The position numbers and the translations under genes were made by a program. The notes beneath the pieces were generated by a model. That model was given only the letters and a program-made list of their open reading frames with translations. It was not told the DNA's origin and made no database searches. From positions 310,001 to 374,000 of the forward strand of contig JARGOC010000001.1 in the NCBI GenBank assembly GCA_029212365.1: a DNA stretch of 64,000 nt, read 5' to 3'. Origin of the DNA: Roseovarius sp. (GTDB lineage: Bacteria; Pseudomonadota; Alphaproteobacteria; Rhodobacterales; Rhodobacteraceae). Below, one piece after another: positions 1 to 11,278 of the stretch (the first letter of the stretch is position 1; each line of letters opens with the position of its first letter).

Positions 1-711
1 CGGAACAGACACCGTCATCGCCGCATAATCCGGCCCCACCAATGTGGCTGAATCCTCGCCGGGTTCGTCCACGTTTCCGGGCAATTCCGACAGGTAAGAG
101 GTGGGCATTTCGGGTGCTTGTCGGCGGCATTCGTCCAACAGATCCCAATCGAAACTATGCAAAACGGTGCGCGGTTCCAGATGCCTTTTGCGCACCTCCT
201 GAACAACCGAGGCCACCACCTGCGCGCGTGCGCTGGTGTCGTCTTTTATGTCCGGGTCGGATTTCAGTTCCAGCAGCAAGTGCATGTCGGCGTGTTCGGG
301 CTGTGCTGCCATATCCAACAGATCACAAAGACGTGGGATGCGAACACCTGACATAAATGCCTGATCCGAAAAGCGCTGACCGTATTCTGATTGCCCGTCC
401 AGACCACCGACATCCAGTGTCTGCAATTCGTCAAAGGTAAGGTCGGCCACTTTGGGTTCGGCGCCTGTTTTCCAGTTGCCATCCGGCGCGCGTGTCGCGG
501 CGTTTGCCAGGCGGTGATTATGCGTGATCACCGGGATTTGATCGCGGGTCAGGACCACATCAAACTCAAACGCCACCACGCCGATACGGTAGGTAAAGGC
601 AAATCCCTCCATGGTGTTTTCGGGCATGACCCCGCGCGCACCGCGATGGCCGATCAGGCGGATAATACCGCCGCCCCCACGAAAGCCATTCAATTGTGGA
701 AATTCAGTCAC
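1..711 (-). CDS. ugpQ: Glycerophosphodiester phosphodiesterase (3' part missing, cut by window edge)
   Basis: Hydrolyses glycerophosphodiesters to glycerol-3-phosphate and an alcohol, probably in the cytoplasm. The frame runs off the left edge without a stop, giving 237 codons. The N-terminal GDPD signature [13 protein letters not shown] is clear at about residues 21-33, followed by the [10 protein letters not shown] and THNHRL segments that carry the acidic and His active-site residues of the family. The start is a GTG inside the overlap GTGA with the ugpC stop, so translation is probably coupled. It lies last in a ugpB-A-E-C-Q order, matching the E. coli arrangement in which UgpQ processes imported diesters. 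The family call is firm; the symbol rests on context. Confidence 0.88.
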   Translation of the reverse strand, partial: MTEFPQLNGFRGGGGIIRLIGHRGARGVMPENTMEGFAFTYRIGVVAFEFDVVLTRDQIPVITHNHRLANAATRAPDGNWKTGAEPKVADLTFDELQTLDVGGLDGQSEYGQRFSDQAFMSGVRIPRLCDLLDMAAQPEHADMHLLLELKSDPDIKDDTSARAQVVASVVQEVRKRHLEPRTVLHSFDWDLLDECRRQAPEMPTSYLSELPGNVDEPGEDSATLVGPDYAAMTVSVP

Positions 712-1763
712 GTCTCGATCCGTTTGCCAGTGTCAGGGTCAAAAAGATGAAGCAATTCATCCGCGATTTTAAACGCCATCACCGACCCGGCCTTGGCGGT
801 TACATGGCCGGGCAGAGAGGCGACGATCTCAGTCTCGCTGCCCTCAAGTGTGCCGTGCAACAAGGTGTTGGCGCCAAGATGTTCAAACAGACCGACAGTG
901 ATGCGAATGTCGCCCTTCGCGTCGGCTTGCAGATGTTCGGGGCGCAGACCCACAATGACAGTGCCGCTTGCCGCGCCCGCGCCTGTGATCGCCACGCCAT
1001 TGCCCAGTGTCAATTGGCCCGCGCTGGCTGTCGCTGGCAGAAAGTTCATTGCGGGGCTGCCGATGAAACCTGCCACAAACAAGGTGGCGGGCCGGTCATA
1101 CAGCTCAATCGGGGTGCCGAATTGTTCGACATAGCCGCCATTTAGCACCATCAGGCGGTCGCCAAGTGTCATTGCCTCAACCTGATCATGTGTCACATAG
1201 ATCGAGGTCACCCCCAGCCGTTGTTGCAACTTGCGAATTTCCAGCCGCATCTGCACGCGCAGCTTGGCATCGAGGTTCGACAGGGGTTCGTCAAACAAAA
1301 ACACCTGAGGATCCCGCACAATGGCGCGCCCCATGGCAACACGCTGGCGTTGTCCTCCAGACAGCTGGCGTGGCTTGCGATCCAGATAATCCCTGATTTC
1401 CAGAATATCGGCGGCTTCTTCAACGCGGGCTGCGATCTCATCCTTGCTGATATTGCGGATTTTCAGGCCATAAGCCATATTCTGACGGACCGACATATGC
1501 GGGTACAAAGCGTAGTTCTGAAACACCATTGCGATATCACGGTCAGCTGGTTCCAGCTGGTTGACCACACGATCACCAATGCTGATGTCGCCCGAAGTGA
1601 CCGTTTCTAACCCCGCCACCATCCGCAACAGCGTGGATTTTCCACAGCCCGATGGCCCGACAATCACGACGAATTCACCGTCACTGATCTGCCCCTCCAC
1701 GTGGTGCAGAACTTCGGTATCGCCGTAGGCTTTGACAAGGTCTTTGAGGGTGATGGATGCCAT
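708..1763 (-). CDS. ugpC: sn-glycerol-3-phosphate ABC transporter, ATP-binding protein
   Basis: ATPase that powers import of glycerol-3-phosphate or glycerophosphodiesters through UgpAE. It is 351 aa from ATG at 1763; an upstream in-frame extension to 1832 would run into ugpE and was rejected. Visible motifs are Walker [10 protein letters not shown] (36-44), signature LSGGQ (134-138), Walker B FLFDEP (155-160), the H-loop VTHDQ, and a C-terminal TOBE-like regulatory part, as in MalK/UgpC ATPases. It lies 10 bp downstream of ugpE and overlaps the phosphodiesterase gene by 4 bp. Other carbohydrate-importing MalK-type ATPases look similar, so the substrate rests on the neighbours. Confidence 0.93.
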   Translation of the reverse strand: MASITLKDLVKAYGDTEVLHHVEGQISDGEFVVIVGPSGCGKSTLLRMVAGLETVTSGDISIGDRVVNQLEPADRDIAMVFQNYALYPHMSVRQNMAYGLKIRNISKDEIAARVEEAADILEIRDYLDRKPRQLSGGQRQRVAMGRAIVRDPQVFLFDEPLSNLDAKLRVQMRLEIRKLQQRLGVTSIYVTHDQVEAMTLGDRLMVLNGGYVEQFGTPIELYDRPATLFVAGFIGSPAMNFLPATASAGQLTLGNGVAITGAGAASGTVIVGLRPEHLQADAKGDIRITVGLFEHLGANTLLHGTLEGSETEIVASLPGHVTAKAGSVMAFKIADELLHLFDPDTGKRIET

Positions 1764-1773
1764 GATTTCTTGC

Positions 1774-2625
1774 CTATTTGTCTGTCTCGGTGAGGCCCTG
1801 AACAAACAGCCTCTGCATTGCGACCACCACAAAAACCGGCGGGATCATCGCCAGCAAAGCAGTCATCATGATGATGTTCCATTGTGGGCTTTGTTCCGCG
1901 GCCTCAAGCATCTGCTTGATGCTCATCACGATGGTGGTCATATCGGAATCGGTGGTGATCAGCAGCGGCCAGAGGTATTGGTTCCAGCCGTAGATGAACA
2001 AGATCACAAACAGGGCCGCGATGTTGGTGCGGCTGAGTGGGATCAGGATATCCCAGAAGAACCGCAGGGGGCCTGCGCCATCAATGCGCGCACTTTCCAG
2101 CATCTCATCGGGGATGGTCAAAAACACCTGCCTAAACATGAAGGTGGCCGTGGCCGAGGCGATCAGCGGTACTGATAACCCCCAATAACTGTTGAGCATT
2201 CCAAGATTTGCGACCACCTCAAACGTGGGCAATATGCGCACCTCAACCGGCAGCATGAGGGTGATAAAGATCATCCAGAAAAAGCCCATACGGAACGGAA
2301 ACTTAAAATAGACAATGGCAAAGGCCGAGATCAGCGAGATGGCAATTTTGCCCACGGCAATCATCATCGCCATGGTCAGTGAGTTCAACAACATGCGCCA
2401 AACAGGGGCGGATTGTGAGCCCGACAGGCCACTGCCAAAGAGGGTTTGTTTGAAGTTCTCCCAAAAATAACTGCCGGGCAGCATTGGGATCGGGGCTTGG
2501 GTCATGCGCACTGCATCATGTGTCGAGGCCACAAAGGTAATCCAGATCGGCAACGCCACAATGGCAATGCCAAACAGCAGTATCATATGTGAAACAAGGT
2601 TCAGGAGGGGGCGATTTTCGACCAT
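1774..2625 (-). CDS. ugpE: Glycerol-3-phosphate ABC transporter permease UgpE
   Basis: Inner-membrane permease of the CUT1/MalG type, 283 aa, with about six hydrophobic segments starting near residue 10. The EAA loop sits around [20 protein letters not shown], where it would dock onto UgpC. The N-terminal region with ASTHDAVRM and [12 protein letters not shown] is characteristic of UgpE. The ATG overlaps the ugpA stop (ATGA), which indicates coupled translation of the two half-permeases. Confidence 0.93.
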   Translation of the reverse strand: MVENRPLLNLVSHMILLFGIAIVALPIWITFVASTHDAVRMTQAPIPMLPGSYFWENFKQTLFGSGLSGSQSAPVWRMLLNSLTMAMMIAVGKIAISLISAFAIVYFKFPFRMGFFWMIFITLMLPVEVRILPTFEVVANLGMLNSYWGLSVPLIASATATFMFRQVFLTIPDEMLESARIDGAGPLRFFWDILIPLSRTNIAALFVILFIYGWNQYLWPLLITTDSDMTTIVMSIKQMLEAAEQSPQWNIIMMTALLAMIPPVFVVVAMQRLFVQGLTETDK

Positions 2626-3506
2626 CAGTATTCCACCTTCCGTTCCACATAGCGGAACTGAACCACGGTCATCACGATGACAAGGAACATCAAGATCACC
2701 GATTGCGCTGCCGAACCGCCCAGATCAAGCCCGACAAAACCATCGTTGAACACCTTGTAAACAAGGATCGTTGTGGCATTGGCCGGCCCACCTTGGGTGA
2801 CAGCATGAATAATGCCAAAGGTTTCAAAGAACGCGTAGACAGCATTGATCACCAGCAGGAAAAACGTGGTGGGTGAAATCAGTGGAAAAATCAGATCCCA
2901 GAACCGGCGCACAGGGCCTGCACCATCAATGGCAGCGGCCTCAATGATAGAGCGCGGGATGGATTGCATCGCAGCAAGGTAGAACAAGAAATTGTAGGCA
3001 ATTTGCTTCCATGCGGCGGCAAAGATGACCAGCGCCATGGCCTGCTTGCCGTTCAGGTAGTGGTTCCAGTCGATGCCAACCATATCCAGCAGAAACGGGA
3101 AGATGCCCAGCGTCGGATTGAACATGAACACCCACAGCGCACCGGCCAGCACCGGGGCCACAGCATAGGGCCAGATCAGCAGCGTGCGATACGCCGTTGC
3201 CCCGCGCACCACGCGGTCGGCAAACCCGGCCAGTATCAGCGCCACGGACATCGACAAAAACGCCACCGCAACTGAGAAGAAGATCGTGCGCCCAAAGGTT
3301 TGCAAATATTGCTTGTCATCAAACAGCAGGGTGAAATTTTCAAACCAGACAAATTCGGTGCTGAGACCAAAGGCATCTTCAATCAGAAACGATTGATAAA
3401 CCGCCTGACTGGCGGGCCAAATGAAAAAGATCACTGTGATCAGGATCTGCGGGGCCACCAGCAAGTAAGGCAGGGCCGAAGACGGAAAATGGACACGTTT
3501 GAGCAA
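2625..3506 (-). CDS. ugpA: Glycerol-3-phosphate ABC transporter permease UgpA
   Basis: MalF-type inner-membrane permease of 293 aa that pairs with UgpE to form the translocation path. It begins [20 protein letters not shown], typical of UgpA, and has about six membrane segments and an EAA loop ([20 protein letters not shown]). About 75 bp separate it from ugpB upstream, and it overlaps ugpE by one codon step (ATGA). The length is normal for the family. Confidence 0.93.
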   Translation of the reverse strand: MLKRVHFPSSALPYLLVAPQILITVIFFIWPASQAVYQSFLIEDAFGLSTEFVWFENFTLLFDDKQYLQTFGRTIFFSVAVAFLSMSVALILAGFADRVVRGATAYRTLLIWPYAVAPVLAGALWVFMFNPTLGIFPFLLDMVGIDWNHYLNGKQAMALVIFAAAWKQIAYNFLFYLAAMQSIPRSIIEAAAIDGAGPVRRFWDLIFPLISPTTFFLLVINAVYAFFETFGIIHAVTQGGPANATTILVYKVFNDGFVGLDLGGSAAQSVILMFLVIVMTVVQFRYVERKVEY

Positions 3507-3580
3507 GGAGGCCTCGGGTGTTGGAGCATGGTCAGCGCCCGGCGAACGAAACCGCCGGGCGCTACATCTGTCAGGTCAAC

Positions 3581-4882
3581 TTAGTTGGCAGACCGCTCGA
3601 ACTTGCGCAACAGGGCGTTGCCGCGCTCGGCGGCTTCGTTCAAAGCATCCGTCGCCGATTTATCACCGGCCCAAAGCGCCTCAAGTTCCTCATTGATCAC
3701 ATCACGCACCTGCACGAAGTTGCCAAACCGCACGCCACGCGAATTCGGCGTCGGTGCATTCAGGCTTAGCTGCTTGATCGCAGTGTCTGTGCCGGGGTTC
3801 TTGTCATAAAAGCCCTGGCTTTTGCTTAGCTCATAGGCGGCTGTGGTGATCGGCACATAGCCGGTTTCCTGATGCCACCAGGCCTGCACCTCAGGCGAGC
3901 TGAGATAGGTCATGAATTGTGACAGGCCCTTGTATTCGTCGGCCTCATGTCCGGCCAGCACCCACAATGTGGCTCCGCCGATGATCGAGTTTTGCGGCGC
4001 ATCTGCCACTGAGGTATCCAGCGGCAGCATTGTTTGACCAAAAGCGAAACTGGCCTGATCCTTGATCGAGCCATAATAGGCCGAGGAGTTCATCCACATG
4101 CCACATTCACCATTGGTAAACAGTGGCAGGCTGTCGCCACGACGACCACCGTATTTGAACAGGTTGCCTTCGGACATCGACGCAATGTCATCCAGACGGG
4201 CGGCGACTTGGCCATTGTTAAAGGTGAATTCAGTGTCGAACCCGGCAAAGCCGTTTTCCTTGGTGCCCATCGCAATGTTGTGCCAGGCCGAGAAGTTCTC
4301 GACCATGACCCAGGATTGCCACCCAAAGGACACACCGCAATCCATGCCATTGTCGACAAGCGCCTGAGCCGCAGTTTTTACATCATCCCAGGTTTTGGGA
4401 GGCTCAACGCCCGCAGCGCTCAGGGCATCGGCATTGTACCACATCACCGGGGTCGAGCTGTTGAACGGCATCGACAACAATTCGCCCTCAGAGGTTTGGT
4501 AATACGAGATCACGGCAGGCAGATAGTCGGATTTGTCGAACGCCTCGCCGGAATCGGCCATCATTTTTTCGACCGGGTAAATCGCCCCTTTGGCGGCCAT
4601 CATGGTGGCGGTGCCAACTTCGAACACCTGCACCATATGCGGGTGTTCCTTGGCGCGGAATGCGGCCACGGCAGCGGTCATGGTTTCGGTGTAATTGCCT
4701 TTGTAGGTTGGCACGATTTTGTAGTCAGATTGTGTCGCATTAAAATCAGCGGCGATCTTGTCAACGCGCTCACCATTGGTGCCGCCCATGGCATGCCACC
4801 ATTGAATTTCGGTTTGTGCAAAGCTGACAGTGGCGCTGATGCTCAGCGCAGCCAAGCTTAGGCTTAGGGTTTTCAAAGACAT
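3581..4882 (-). CDS. ugpB: Glycerol-3-phosphate-binding periplasmic protein UgpB
   Basis: Periplasmic solute-binding protein of 433 aa that delivers substrate to UgpAE. It has a Sec signal peptide (about residues 1-22, cleavage after SFA) and then EIQWWHAMGG, the conserved N-terminus of mature UgpB. It is the first gene of the operon. The start is preceded by GGGAGGATGAA in the coding direction, a good ribosome binding site. The promoter region is shared with the divergent lysR gene. It carries the extracellular solute-binding family 1 fold features and is of normal size. Confidence 0.93.
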   Translation of the reverse strand: MSLKTLSLSLAALSISATVSFAQTEIQWWHAMGGTNGERVDKIAADFNATQSDYKIVPTYKGNYTETMTAAVAAFRAKEHPHMVQVFEVGTATMMAAKGAIYPVEKMMADSGEAFDKSDYLPAVISYYQTSEGELLSMPFNSSTPVMWYNADALSAAGVEPPKTWDDVKTAAQALVDNGMDCGVSFGWQSWVMVENFSAWHNIAMGTKENGFAGFDTEFTFNNGQVAARLDDIASMSEGNLFKYGGRRGDSLPLFTNGECGMWMNSSAYYGSIKDQASFAFGQTMLPLDTSVADAPQNSIIGGATLWVLAGHEADEYKGLSQFMTYLSSPEVQAWWHQETGYVPITTAAYELSKSQGFYDKNPGTDTAIKQLSLNAPTPNSRGVRFGNFVQVRDVINEELEALWAGDKSATDALNEAAERGNALLRKFERSAN

Positions 4883-4965
4883 TTCATCCTCCCGGAAATT
4901 TTTGAATCACCGGGGGATGGTTGCGCAGCAGAAAAGATAACTCAAGTAAAAGATTTGTATCAAAA

Positions 4966-4988
4966 AACATAACAAAACATTATATGTT
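4966..4988. promoter_or_regulatory. Candidate LysR operator (AACATA-N11-TATGTT)
   Basis: An inverted repeat AACATA (4966-4971) and TATGTT (4983-4988) separated by 11 bp lies in the AT-rich gap between ugpB and the divergent LysR gene. The spacing and dyad fit the T-N11-A rule for LysR-type regulators, so it may be where the adjacent regulator binds to control itself and/or ugp. It includes the ATG at 4984, which argues for the later lysR start. Confidence 0.4.
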
Positions 4989-5034
4989 GACTAACACTAT
5001 TCCCGATAATCTCACTGTAAGCCGAGGTAACCCA

Positions 5035-5931
5035 TTGAGTTTCAAGCTCAGACAACTCGAAGCCTTCAGGGCAATTGCCCGAACCGGTTCCATCACCCGT
5101 GCGGCGGTTGAGCTGGGTATATCGCAACCCGCAGCCAGCAGATTGTTGGCGGACTTCTCAAAATCGGTGGATTTCCCCCTGTTCCGGCGCGAGGCAGGCA
5201 GCCTGATTCCCACAGCGGAAGCAGAGTATATGCTGGCCGAAACCACCCGCGTTTTCGAGAGCCTCAACCACCTTGAGGATTTGCGGCATAATCTGAAAAA
5301 ACGCGCTGCCGGACATTTGCGCATTGCGTGTTTGCCCGGCTTCGCCACCAGCCATTTGCCCAAGATCCTGACCGAATTTCTGAAAGGCCGACCGCAAGTC
5401 ACAGTGACACTGGAGCCCGACCGCCCCGAGCGCATTCTGGAATGGATCATCGGGCAGCAATATGATTGTGGTATTACCGACGGGTTTGGCGGCCACCCCG
5501 CCACAGACAGCACAGATGTCACCATCCGCACTGTGTGCATCATGCCCAAAGGACACCAGCTGGCTGACAAGGCAGTGATCAACCCATCGGATTTACGCGG
5601 GGAAAAACTGATCCATTCGCGCCGCGACAGCCCCTTTTTCCAGCACCTGCAAGCAGCCTTTGCTGATAGCAACGAAAAGCTGAGCACTTGGATCGAGGTC
5701 CGTCAGTTCACCACCGCCTGCACCATCGTGAGTGAAGGCCAAGGTGTGTCGATTGTCAGCGCGCTGGATGCCGAGCAATACCGCGATCGAGGCATCGAGA
5801 TACGCCCGTTTGTGCCGCAGATCACGCACCGTTTGTCATTGCTGCGCCCGATCAGCGGCAGCAATTCCCCCCTTGTTCTGGATTTCCTGCGGCAGTTCTC
5901 TGAAAGCCTGACACCGTTTTCAGTACCCTGA
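5035..5931 (+). CDS. LysR-family transcriptional regulator
   Basis: DNA-binding regulator divergent from the ugp operon, which it probably controls; the ligand is unknown. The winged HTH covers about residues 6-65 (RQLEAFRAIARTGSITRAA, then LGISQPAASRLL), followed by the periplasmic-binding-like effector domain. The chosen start is TTG 5035, which has GAGG seven bases upstream and gives 298 aa, the usual LysR length with the HTH close to the N-terminus. An ATG at 4984 in the same frame would add 17 residues but lacks a good ribosome binding site and overlaps the dyad. Confidence 0.88.
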   Translation: MSFKLRQLEAFRAIARTGSITRAAVELGISQPAASRLLADFSKSVDFPLFRREAGSLIPTAEAEYMLAETTRVFESLNHLEDLRHNLKKRAAGHLRIACLPGFATSHLPKILTEFLKGRPQVTVTLEPDRPERILEWIIGQQYDCGITDGFGGHPATDSTDVTIRTVCIMPKGHQLADKAVINPSDLRGEKLIHSRRDSPFFQHLQAAFADSNEKLSTWIEVRQFTTACTIVSEGQGVSIVSALDAEQYRDRGIEIRPFVPQITHRLSLLRPISGSNSPLVLDFLRQFSESLTPFSVP

Positions 5932-5953
5932 GGGGAAACGCCCGGAACGCGGG

Positions 5954-7657
5954 CTATGCAATCACCTCAAATCTGTCCACGTCTATCAGGCCATGATCGG
6001 TGATTTTCAGGTGGGGGATGACTGGCAAAGCCAGGAAAGCCAGTTGCAGGAACGGCTCCTCCAGGGTCACGCCCAGCCCATGTGCAGCACGCCGTAAGGC
6101 CACAAGATCAGCCTGAACATCTTCAAAGGGTTTCAGGCTCATCAATCCGGCGATGGGCAAGGCCAGCTCGGCCAGAACGCGGCCCTGATGGGCCACCACA
6201 AACCCGCCATCAATGTCCTTTAGCCGGTTTGCGGCCAGTGCCATGTCATCGTAATCCACGCCGACACAGGCAATATTGTGGTGGTCATGGCACACAGTCG
6301 AGGCAATAGCCCCGCCCTGCAACCCAAAGCCGCGCACAAAGCCGGTGGCGATATTGCCGTTCTTGCCGTGCCGTTCAATCACGGCGATTTTCACCAGATC
6401 GCGGGTGATGTCAGGGCGTTTGTCGCCATCTTGTGGCAGGATGTCTTCGGTCAGGTGTTGGGTGATGATCTTGCCTTGGATGATGCCGATCACCGGTGTT
6501 TGCGCCCTATTGCCTGCCGTGCGAAATGAACCTGCCGTTATCGCAGGTGCCTTCACTGAGTTTAGCGCCACCGGTGCAATGTCCTGACGCGCGGCAAAGG
6601 CAGCGGCATCAGCCACACGCCCTTGGCACATCACCAATTCGGCGCGGCACGAGGCCAGATCATCAAGCACCACGATATCGGCCCGCTTGCCCGGTGCGAT
6701 CAATCCGCGATCCTTCAGGCCAAACGCCTCGGCCGCCGAAAGGCTGGCGGCGCGGTAGGTGGCCAATGGCTCGGCTCCGCCTGCAATTGCGGTGCGGATC
6801 ATGTAATCCAGATGGCCATGTTCGGCGATATCCAGCGGATTGCGATCATCAGTGCAAAAACAGATATAGGGTGAATTGCGCTCCGTGATCAGGGGCAGCA
6901 ATGCTTGCAAATCTTTTGAGACTGACCCCTCCCGGATCAGTACACGCATCCCCTTTTGCAGCTTTTCCAGGGCTTCCTCGGCGGTGGTGGCTTCATGCTC
7001 GGTGCCAATACCGGCCGCGATATAGGCGTTCAGGTCAAGCCCACGCACCAAAGGCGCATGCCCGTCGATATGGCGCCCCCGGAAGGCCTCAAGCTTGGCC
7101 ATGGCGCTTGGGTCTTTGTGGATCACACCGGGGTAGTTCATGAACTCGGCCAACCCTATCACCGCAGGATGGTCCATGTAGGGTGTCAGGTCTTTGGCCT
7201 CTAACTGTGCACCGGCGGTTTCCATCGTGGTCGAGGGCACGCAAGAGGACAGTTGCACCTTGATATCCATCAGTGTGTGGGCGCTGGCCTGAAGGAAATA
7301 TTCGATGCCCTTGATGCCTGCCACATTGGCAATTTCATGGGGGTCACAAATGGCGGTGGTCACGCCGCGCGGGCAAACACAGCGGTCAAACTCAAACGGC
7401 GTCACACAGGAGCTTTCGATATGCAGATGGGTGTCAACAAAGCCGGGCACCAATATTTTTCCGGTAACATCAATGACCTCGCGCCCCTCATATTCTGCGC
7501 AAGTGCCAACGATCATGCCGTCACATATCGCCACATCCCCATCCAGTAATGCACCGGTAATCAGGTCTAAAACCTGCCCGCCACGCAGAACGATGTCGGC
7601 CGGTTCGCGGCCATGGGCCTGATCAATCATTTGGCTAAGGGGTGGCAAATCGCCCAT
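5954..7657 (-). CDS. ade: Adenine deaminase
   Basis: Cytosolic amidohydrolase that converts adenine to hypoxanthine and ammonia in purine salvage. At 567 aa it has normal length. The metal-binding HxH is seen in [11 protein letters not shown] (His77, His79), then CDPHEIANV (His107), later GHAP and [10 protein letters not shown] carrying the catalytic Asp, and a second C-terminal domain typical of bacterial Ade rather than adenosine-deaminase-type enzymes. It is convergent with the lysR gene (22 bp apart) and divergent from the FAD oxidase gene. Confidence 0.95.
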   Translation of the reverse strand: MGDLPPLSQMIDQAHGREPADIVLRGGQVLDLITGALLDGDVAICDGMIVGTCAEYEGREVIDVTGKILVPGFVDTHLHIESSCVTPFEFDRCVCPRGVTTAICDPHEIANVAGIKGIEYFLQASAHTLMDIKVQLSSCVPSTTMETAGAQLEAKDLTPYMDHPAVIGLAEFMNYPGVIHKDPSAMAKLEAFRGRHIDGHAPLVRGLDLNAYIAAGIGTEHEATTAEEALEKLQKGMRVLIREGSVSKDLQALLPLITERNSPYICFCTDDRNPLDIAEHGHLDYMIRTAIAGGAEPLATYRAASLSAAEAFGLKDRGLIAPGKRADIVVLDDLASCRAELVMCQGRVADAAAFAARQDIAPVALNSVKAPAITAGSFRTAGNRAQTPVIGIIQGKIITQHLTEDILPQDGDKRPDITRDLVKIAVIERHGKNGNIATGFVRGFGLQGGAIASTVCHDHHNIACVGVDYDDMALAANRLKDIDGGFVVAHQGRVLAELALPIAGLMSLKPFEDVQADLVALRRAAHGLGVTLEEPFLQLAFLALPVIPHLKITDHGLIDVDRFEVIA

Positions 7658-7814
7658 GAGGATGTCCTATTGCTGTCCGCGATAGCACAAGATCACACAA
7701 CCGCAGGGCCGGGCGCAAGGGCACTGGTCATCCCAATGGGGGCTGTCTACGGTGGTTTCGTCGGCCATATTTTCGGGCCTGGGAACAACGCATTCAACAT
7801 GAAAGGCTCATCGG

Positions 7815-9029
7815 ATGAGCGCCACGCAAGCCCCGCAGCATTCCGGCTATGACATTGTGATTGTGGGTGGGGCCATCATGGGATCCAGCACCGCATGGTT
7901 TTTGTCCCAGGACCCTGATTTTGATGGCCGCGTTTTGGTGGTGGAACGCGACGTGACGTATCAGGCGTGTTCAACCGCGCATACCAACAGCTGTATGCGA
8001 CAGCAGTTTTCTGACGGGTTGAACGTGCGCATTTCGCAGTTCGCTGCGGATTTTGTGAAGAACCTGCGCAGCTATATGGGCGGTGATACGCGGGTGCCCG
8101 AATTGGGCATCCATTCGTTTGGGTACATGTATTTGGCCGACAACGAGGATTTTGCCAATGTTCTGCGCGAAAACCAAAAAATGCAGCGCGCAGCCGGGGC
8201 GGCCACTGAATTGCTGACCCGTGACGAGATCGCAAAACGCTATCCGTTCTATGCGCTGGATGACATCGTATTGGGGTCAATCAACACGATCGACGAAGGC
8301 TATTGGGATGGCAGCGCCGTGTTTGACTGGTTGCGCCGTCAAGCGCGCGAAGCTGGTGTGGAATATATCAACAATGAAGTGATTGGCATGACACGTTGCG
8401 TCGCGGGGGATGCCATTGAAAGCGTGACGCTAAAATCCGGTGAGGTGGTGACCTGCAACAAGGTGGTAAATGCCACCGGCCCACGGGCTGCCCGCACGGC
8501 AGCGATGGCTGGCATCAATTTACCGGTGGAACCGCGCAAGCGCTTTACCTGGATAGTCTCGGCTGAGACACCGCTGGACCGGGATTTGCCGCTGACAATT
8601 GACCCCTCGGGCGTGCATGTGCGTGAAAACGGCGGCGGCACCTATCAGGTGGGCGCGCATTCGGCGATTGATCCGGCGGTTGATTATGATGATTTCACCA
8701 TGGATCACGCGCTGTGGCAGGATCACGTCTGGCCGGTGCTGGCCAGGCGTATTCCGCAGTTTGAGGCGATCAAAGTGCAATCTGAATGGGCCGGGCATTA
8801 TGCGTTCAACACGTTGGATCAGAACGCCATCACCGGCCCACATCCTGAGGTCAGGAATTTCTACTTCCTCAACGGGTTTTCCGGCCATGGATTGCAACAA
8901 TCCCCCGCAATGGGGCGCGCCACGGCCGAGCTGCTGGTGCATGGAGCCTACCGCAGCCTTGATTTAAGCCCGTTTCATTATGATCGGATCACGCAGGATC
9001 AGCCCATCATAGAAAAGGCCATCATCTGA
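7815..9029 (+). CDS. FAD-dependent amine/amino-acid oxidase (DAO family)
   Basis: Flavoprotein of the D-amino-acid oxidase/sarcosine oxidase fold, 404 aa. The N-terminal dinucleotide motif is VIVGGAIMGSSTAW (about residues 15-28), followed by an acidic ribose-binding residue in VVERD. The C-terminal GFSGHGLQQSPAMG is the FAD-contacting segment of sarcosine oxidase beta-like proteins. The substrate cannot be told from sequence; N-methylated or secondary amino acids are typical. No corrinoid or folate partner subunits are adjacent, so it may act alone. It is divergent from ade with a 157-bp gap. Confidence 0.85.
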   Translation: MSATQAPQHSGYDIVIVGGAIMGSSTAWFLSQDPDFDGRVLVVERDVTYQACSTAHTNSCMRQQFSDGLNVRISQFAADFVKNLRSYMGGDTRVPELGIHSFGYMYLADNEDFANVLRENQKMQRAAGAATELLTRDEIAKRYPFYALDDIVLGSINTIDEGYWDGSAVFDWLRRQAREAGVEYINNEVIGMTRCVAGDAIESVTLKSGEVVTCNKVVNATGPRAARTAAMAGINLPVEPRKRFTWIVSAETPLDRDLPLTIDPSGVHVRENGGGTYQVGAHSAIDPAVDYDDFTMDHALWQDHVWPVLARRIPQFEAIKVQSEWAGHYAFNTLDQNAITGPHPEVRNFYFLNGFSGHGLQQSPAMGRATAELLVHGAYRSLDLSPFHYDRITQDQPIIEKAII

Positions 9030-9062
9030 GGCGGGCCACTACCGCTGCGCAAAGCGCCGATT

Positions 9063-10058
9063 TCAGGTCAGGTTGAGGCGGGCAAGGGCTGTGTCGAGCG
9101 GGCGCAGATCCTCAACCTCCAGCCGCACGGGCAGGGTGACAACCTTTTGGCGGAACTGTGCGGGCAGGCGCACGGCATCCTTTTCGGTGGTGACCAGTTG
9201 CGCGCCCAGTAATTCCGCCTCTTTTTCCAGCCGAGCCAGCAACGTCGGCGTTAAGGTCTGGTGATCTTCCAACGCCTCGCATCGGAGCAGATCAGCCCCA
9301 AGCCCTTTGAGCGTGGCAAAAAACTTCTCCGGGTGGCCAATTCCGGCAAAGGCCAGAAACGGCGTTCCCGTCCAATCCATACCGGTTTCAAGTGTTGCCA
9401 GATGGCCCTTTAGATGTGGCAGGGCAATGGCCGCACGCCATGTTTGTAACAGCGCATCTTGCGCTTTTGGCGGGCCGATTGACAGCACCAGATCAGCCCT
9501 AGCCAGGCCGATATTCACCGGTTCACGCAGAGGGCCTGCAGGCAGGCACAACCCATTGCCAAACCCCTTGGCGGCATCAACCACAATCACCGAGAGATCC
9601 TTGGATACATCGGGGTTCTGGTGGCCGTCATCCATAACGATCACGCTGGCACCCGCATCCTGTGCCGCCTGTGCTGCTGCGGCCCTGTCGCGTGCGATCC
9701 ACACCCGGGTGAAGGCCGCCAGTAATAAGGGCTCATCGCCAACGTCTTGGGCCGTGTGCTGACGCGGATCAACCTCACATGGGCCCCTCAGCGTTCCGCC
9801 ATGCCCGCGCGAGATAACAAAAGGGGTGTGCCCCTTGGCTTGCAGATGTTGAACCAGGGCAATCACTGTTGGTGTTTTTCCGGTGCCCCCGGCATTCAGG
9901 TTGCCCACACAAATCACCGGGATAGCCATCTTTTGCCCGGGCATGCTGCGTAGGCGACGTGCCGTGGCCCACGCATATAGCGCCCCAATGGGGGCCAGCA
10001 AACGTGCCAGCAAAGCGGGCCTTTCAGGTAAGCTGTACCAAAATGCAGGTGCTCGCAT
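9063..10058 (-). CDS. lpxK: Tetraacyldisaccharide 4'-kinase
   Basis: Inner-membrane-associated kinase that adds the 4'-phosphate to the lipid A precursor. The P-loop is visible in [12 protein letters not shown] (about residues 52-63), and the DDGHQN motif lies further on. It has 331 aa, normal for LpxK, with a short hydrophobic N-terminal part ([15 protein letters not shown]). Its start overlaps the waaA stop by one base (TAATG), forming a lipid A-Kdo unit with the upstream gene. Confidence 0.95.
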   Translation of the reverse strand: MRAPAFWYSLPERPALLARLLAPIGALYAWATARRLRSMPGQKMAIPVICVGNLNAGGTGKTPTVIALVQHLQAKGHTPFVISRGHGGTLRGPCEVDPRQHTAQDVGDEPLLLAAFTRVWIARDRAAAAQAAQDAGASVIVMDDGHQNPDVSKDLSVIVVDAAKGFGNGLCLPAGPLREPVNIGLARADLVLSIGPPKAQDALLQTWRAAIALPHLKGHLATLETGMDWTGTPFLAFAGIGHPEKFFATLKGLGADLLRCEALEDHQTLTPTLLARLEKEAELLGAQLVTTEKDAVRLPAQFRQKVVTLPVRLEVEDLRPLDTALARLNLT

Positions 10059-11275
10059 TACGCCCCCCTCACCACATCAAGTGTGTCTTGGATCAGGTCC
10101 AGAATACGATCCGTCGCTTCGGCCCCCTGCGAGGCGACATCCCATGCCGCATGTGCCATAATTGCCGCCTGATCCGGGGCAATCAAACTTTGTACAGCCG
10201 CCGCCAGCGTATCAGCATCGCGCACAATCCGCGCGGCGCGGGCTTCGGCAAAGCGTGAATATTCGGATAAATATCGCCGCATGTTGGGACCATACAGGAT
10301 GGCCGAGCCATGTACGGCTGGCTCGTTGGGGTTGCAACCCTCCATCCCGTGCACCAGTGAATGGCCAATGAAGCTGACCGGTGCCAGCCGATACCACAGA
10401 CCCAACTCGCTGCGGCATTCGCCCAGAATGATCTGGGTGGTTTCTTCGGGCATATCGCCTTCGGCCCAGATCACTGTGGGCAGGTTTTCCTGGCTCACTC
10501 TTTGTTGGATCGCCTGCTGATGATCCTTGTTCTGCGGCACAATGATCAACAATGAGCGGTGCGCCGCGCGCCCGACGATGCGTCTTGCGCCCAACACGAT
10601 ATCCAACTCGTCGGGATGCAGGTTGGCGGCCAACCACAAGGGACGCGCTCGCAGGCAAACGGCCAGTTCTTCGCGTTCATTTTCGTTGTAGGGCAAGGGC
10701 ACGGCCTCGGGGCGCAAGGGCGGGGCTTGGGTGATGTCCTCATCTGGCACACCGATCCGGCGCAATACGCGGGCTGTGTCTTCGGATTGCACCTGAATTT
10801 GCGCGAACTTGTCCAACAAAGAGCGCGGCAAATCCGGAAACCAGCGCCAGCCACTGCGCATCAATTGCTCTTCTTCGGCATCCAGCAGAAACAGCGGAAT
10901 GTTGCGACTGTCGGCACAGCTAAGCAAAGCGGGCCGTAGATCTCCGCCCGTCCAGAGGCACAGATCGGGTTTCCAGTGCTCCAAGAACACCTCGGCTCCG
11001 GCCACTGTTTCAGGGGGCAGATCATCGCGCACTATCAGCGCGCTGTCGATGTCGGGCAGGTCAATATCATGCGCCGTCGTCAACAGCATATGCACACCGG
11101 GGCGTTGCTGTGCCAGACGCTCGGCCATTTGGCATAGGGCGGCAGCGCGCGTCGGATCGGTGGCATGACCCCAGATCAGCTCGCCTTTGGGGCGCGCGGT
11201 GGCGGGAGGCGCCGGGGCATAGGTGGCGCGCCGCGCATAGGCCATATAGGCTGCAAGGCTCAGCGAACGCGCCAT
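10058..11275 (-). CDS. waaA: 3-deoxy-D-manno-octulosonic acid transferase
   Basis: Glycosyltransferase of the GT30 family that attaches Kdo to lipid A precursors at the cytoplasmic face of the inner membrane. It has 405 aa. The N-terminus [14 protein letters not shown] is a shortened membrane anchor typical of alphaproteobacterial WaaA; IWGHATDP and [10 protein letters not shown] are in the N-terminal domain, and HPDELDIVL and [10 protein letters not shown] in the C-terminal GT-B half. It is translationally coupled to lpxK. A short in-frame ORF ends one codon upstream of the start. Confidence 0.9.
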   Translation of the reverse strand: MARSLSLAAYMAYARRATYAPAPPATARPKGELIWGHATDPTRAAALCQMAERLAQQRPGVHMLLTTAHDIDLPDIDSALIVRDDLPPETVAGAEVFLEHWKPDLCLWTGGDLRPALLSCADSRNIPLFLLDAEEEQLMRSGWRWFPDLPRSLLDKFAQIQVQSEDTARVLRRIGVPDEDITQAPPLRPEAVPLPYNENEREELAVCLRARPLWLAANLHPDELDIVLGARRIVGRAAHRSLLIIVPQNKDHQQAIQQRVSQENLPTVIWAEGDMPEETTQIILGECRSELGLWYRLAPVSFIGHSLVHGMEGCNPNEPAVHGSAILYGPNMRRYLSEYSRFAEARAARIVRDADTLAAAVQSLIAPDQAAIMAHAAWDVASQGAEATDRILDLIQDTLDVVRGA

Positions 11276-11278
11276 AGA

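Noticed and set aside
5940-5954. GCCCG/CGGGC hairpin between lysR and ade
   Set aside because: Only five pairs and no T-run; too weak to call a terminator.
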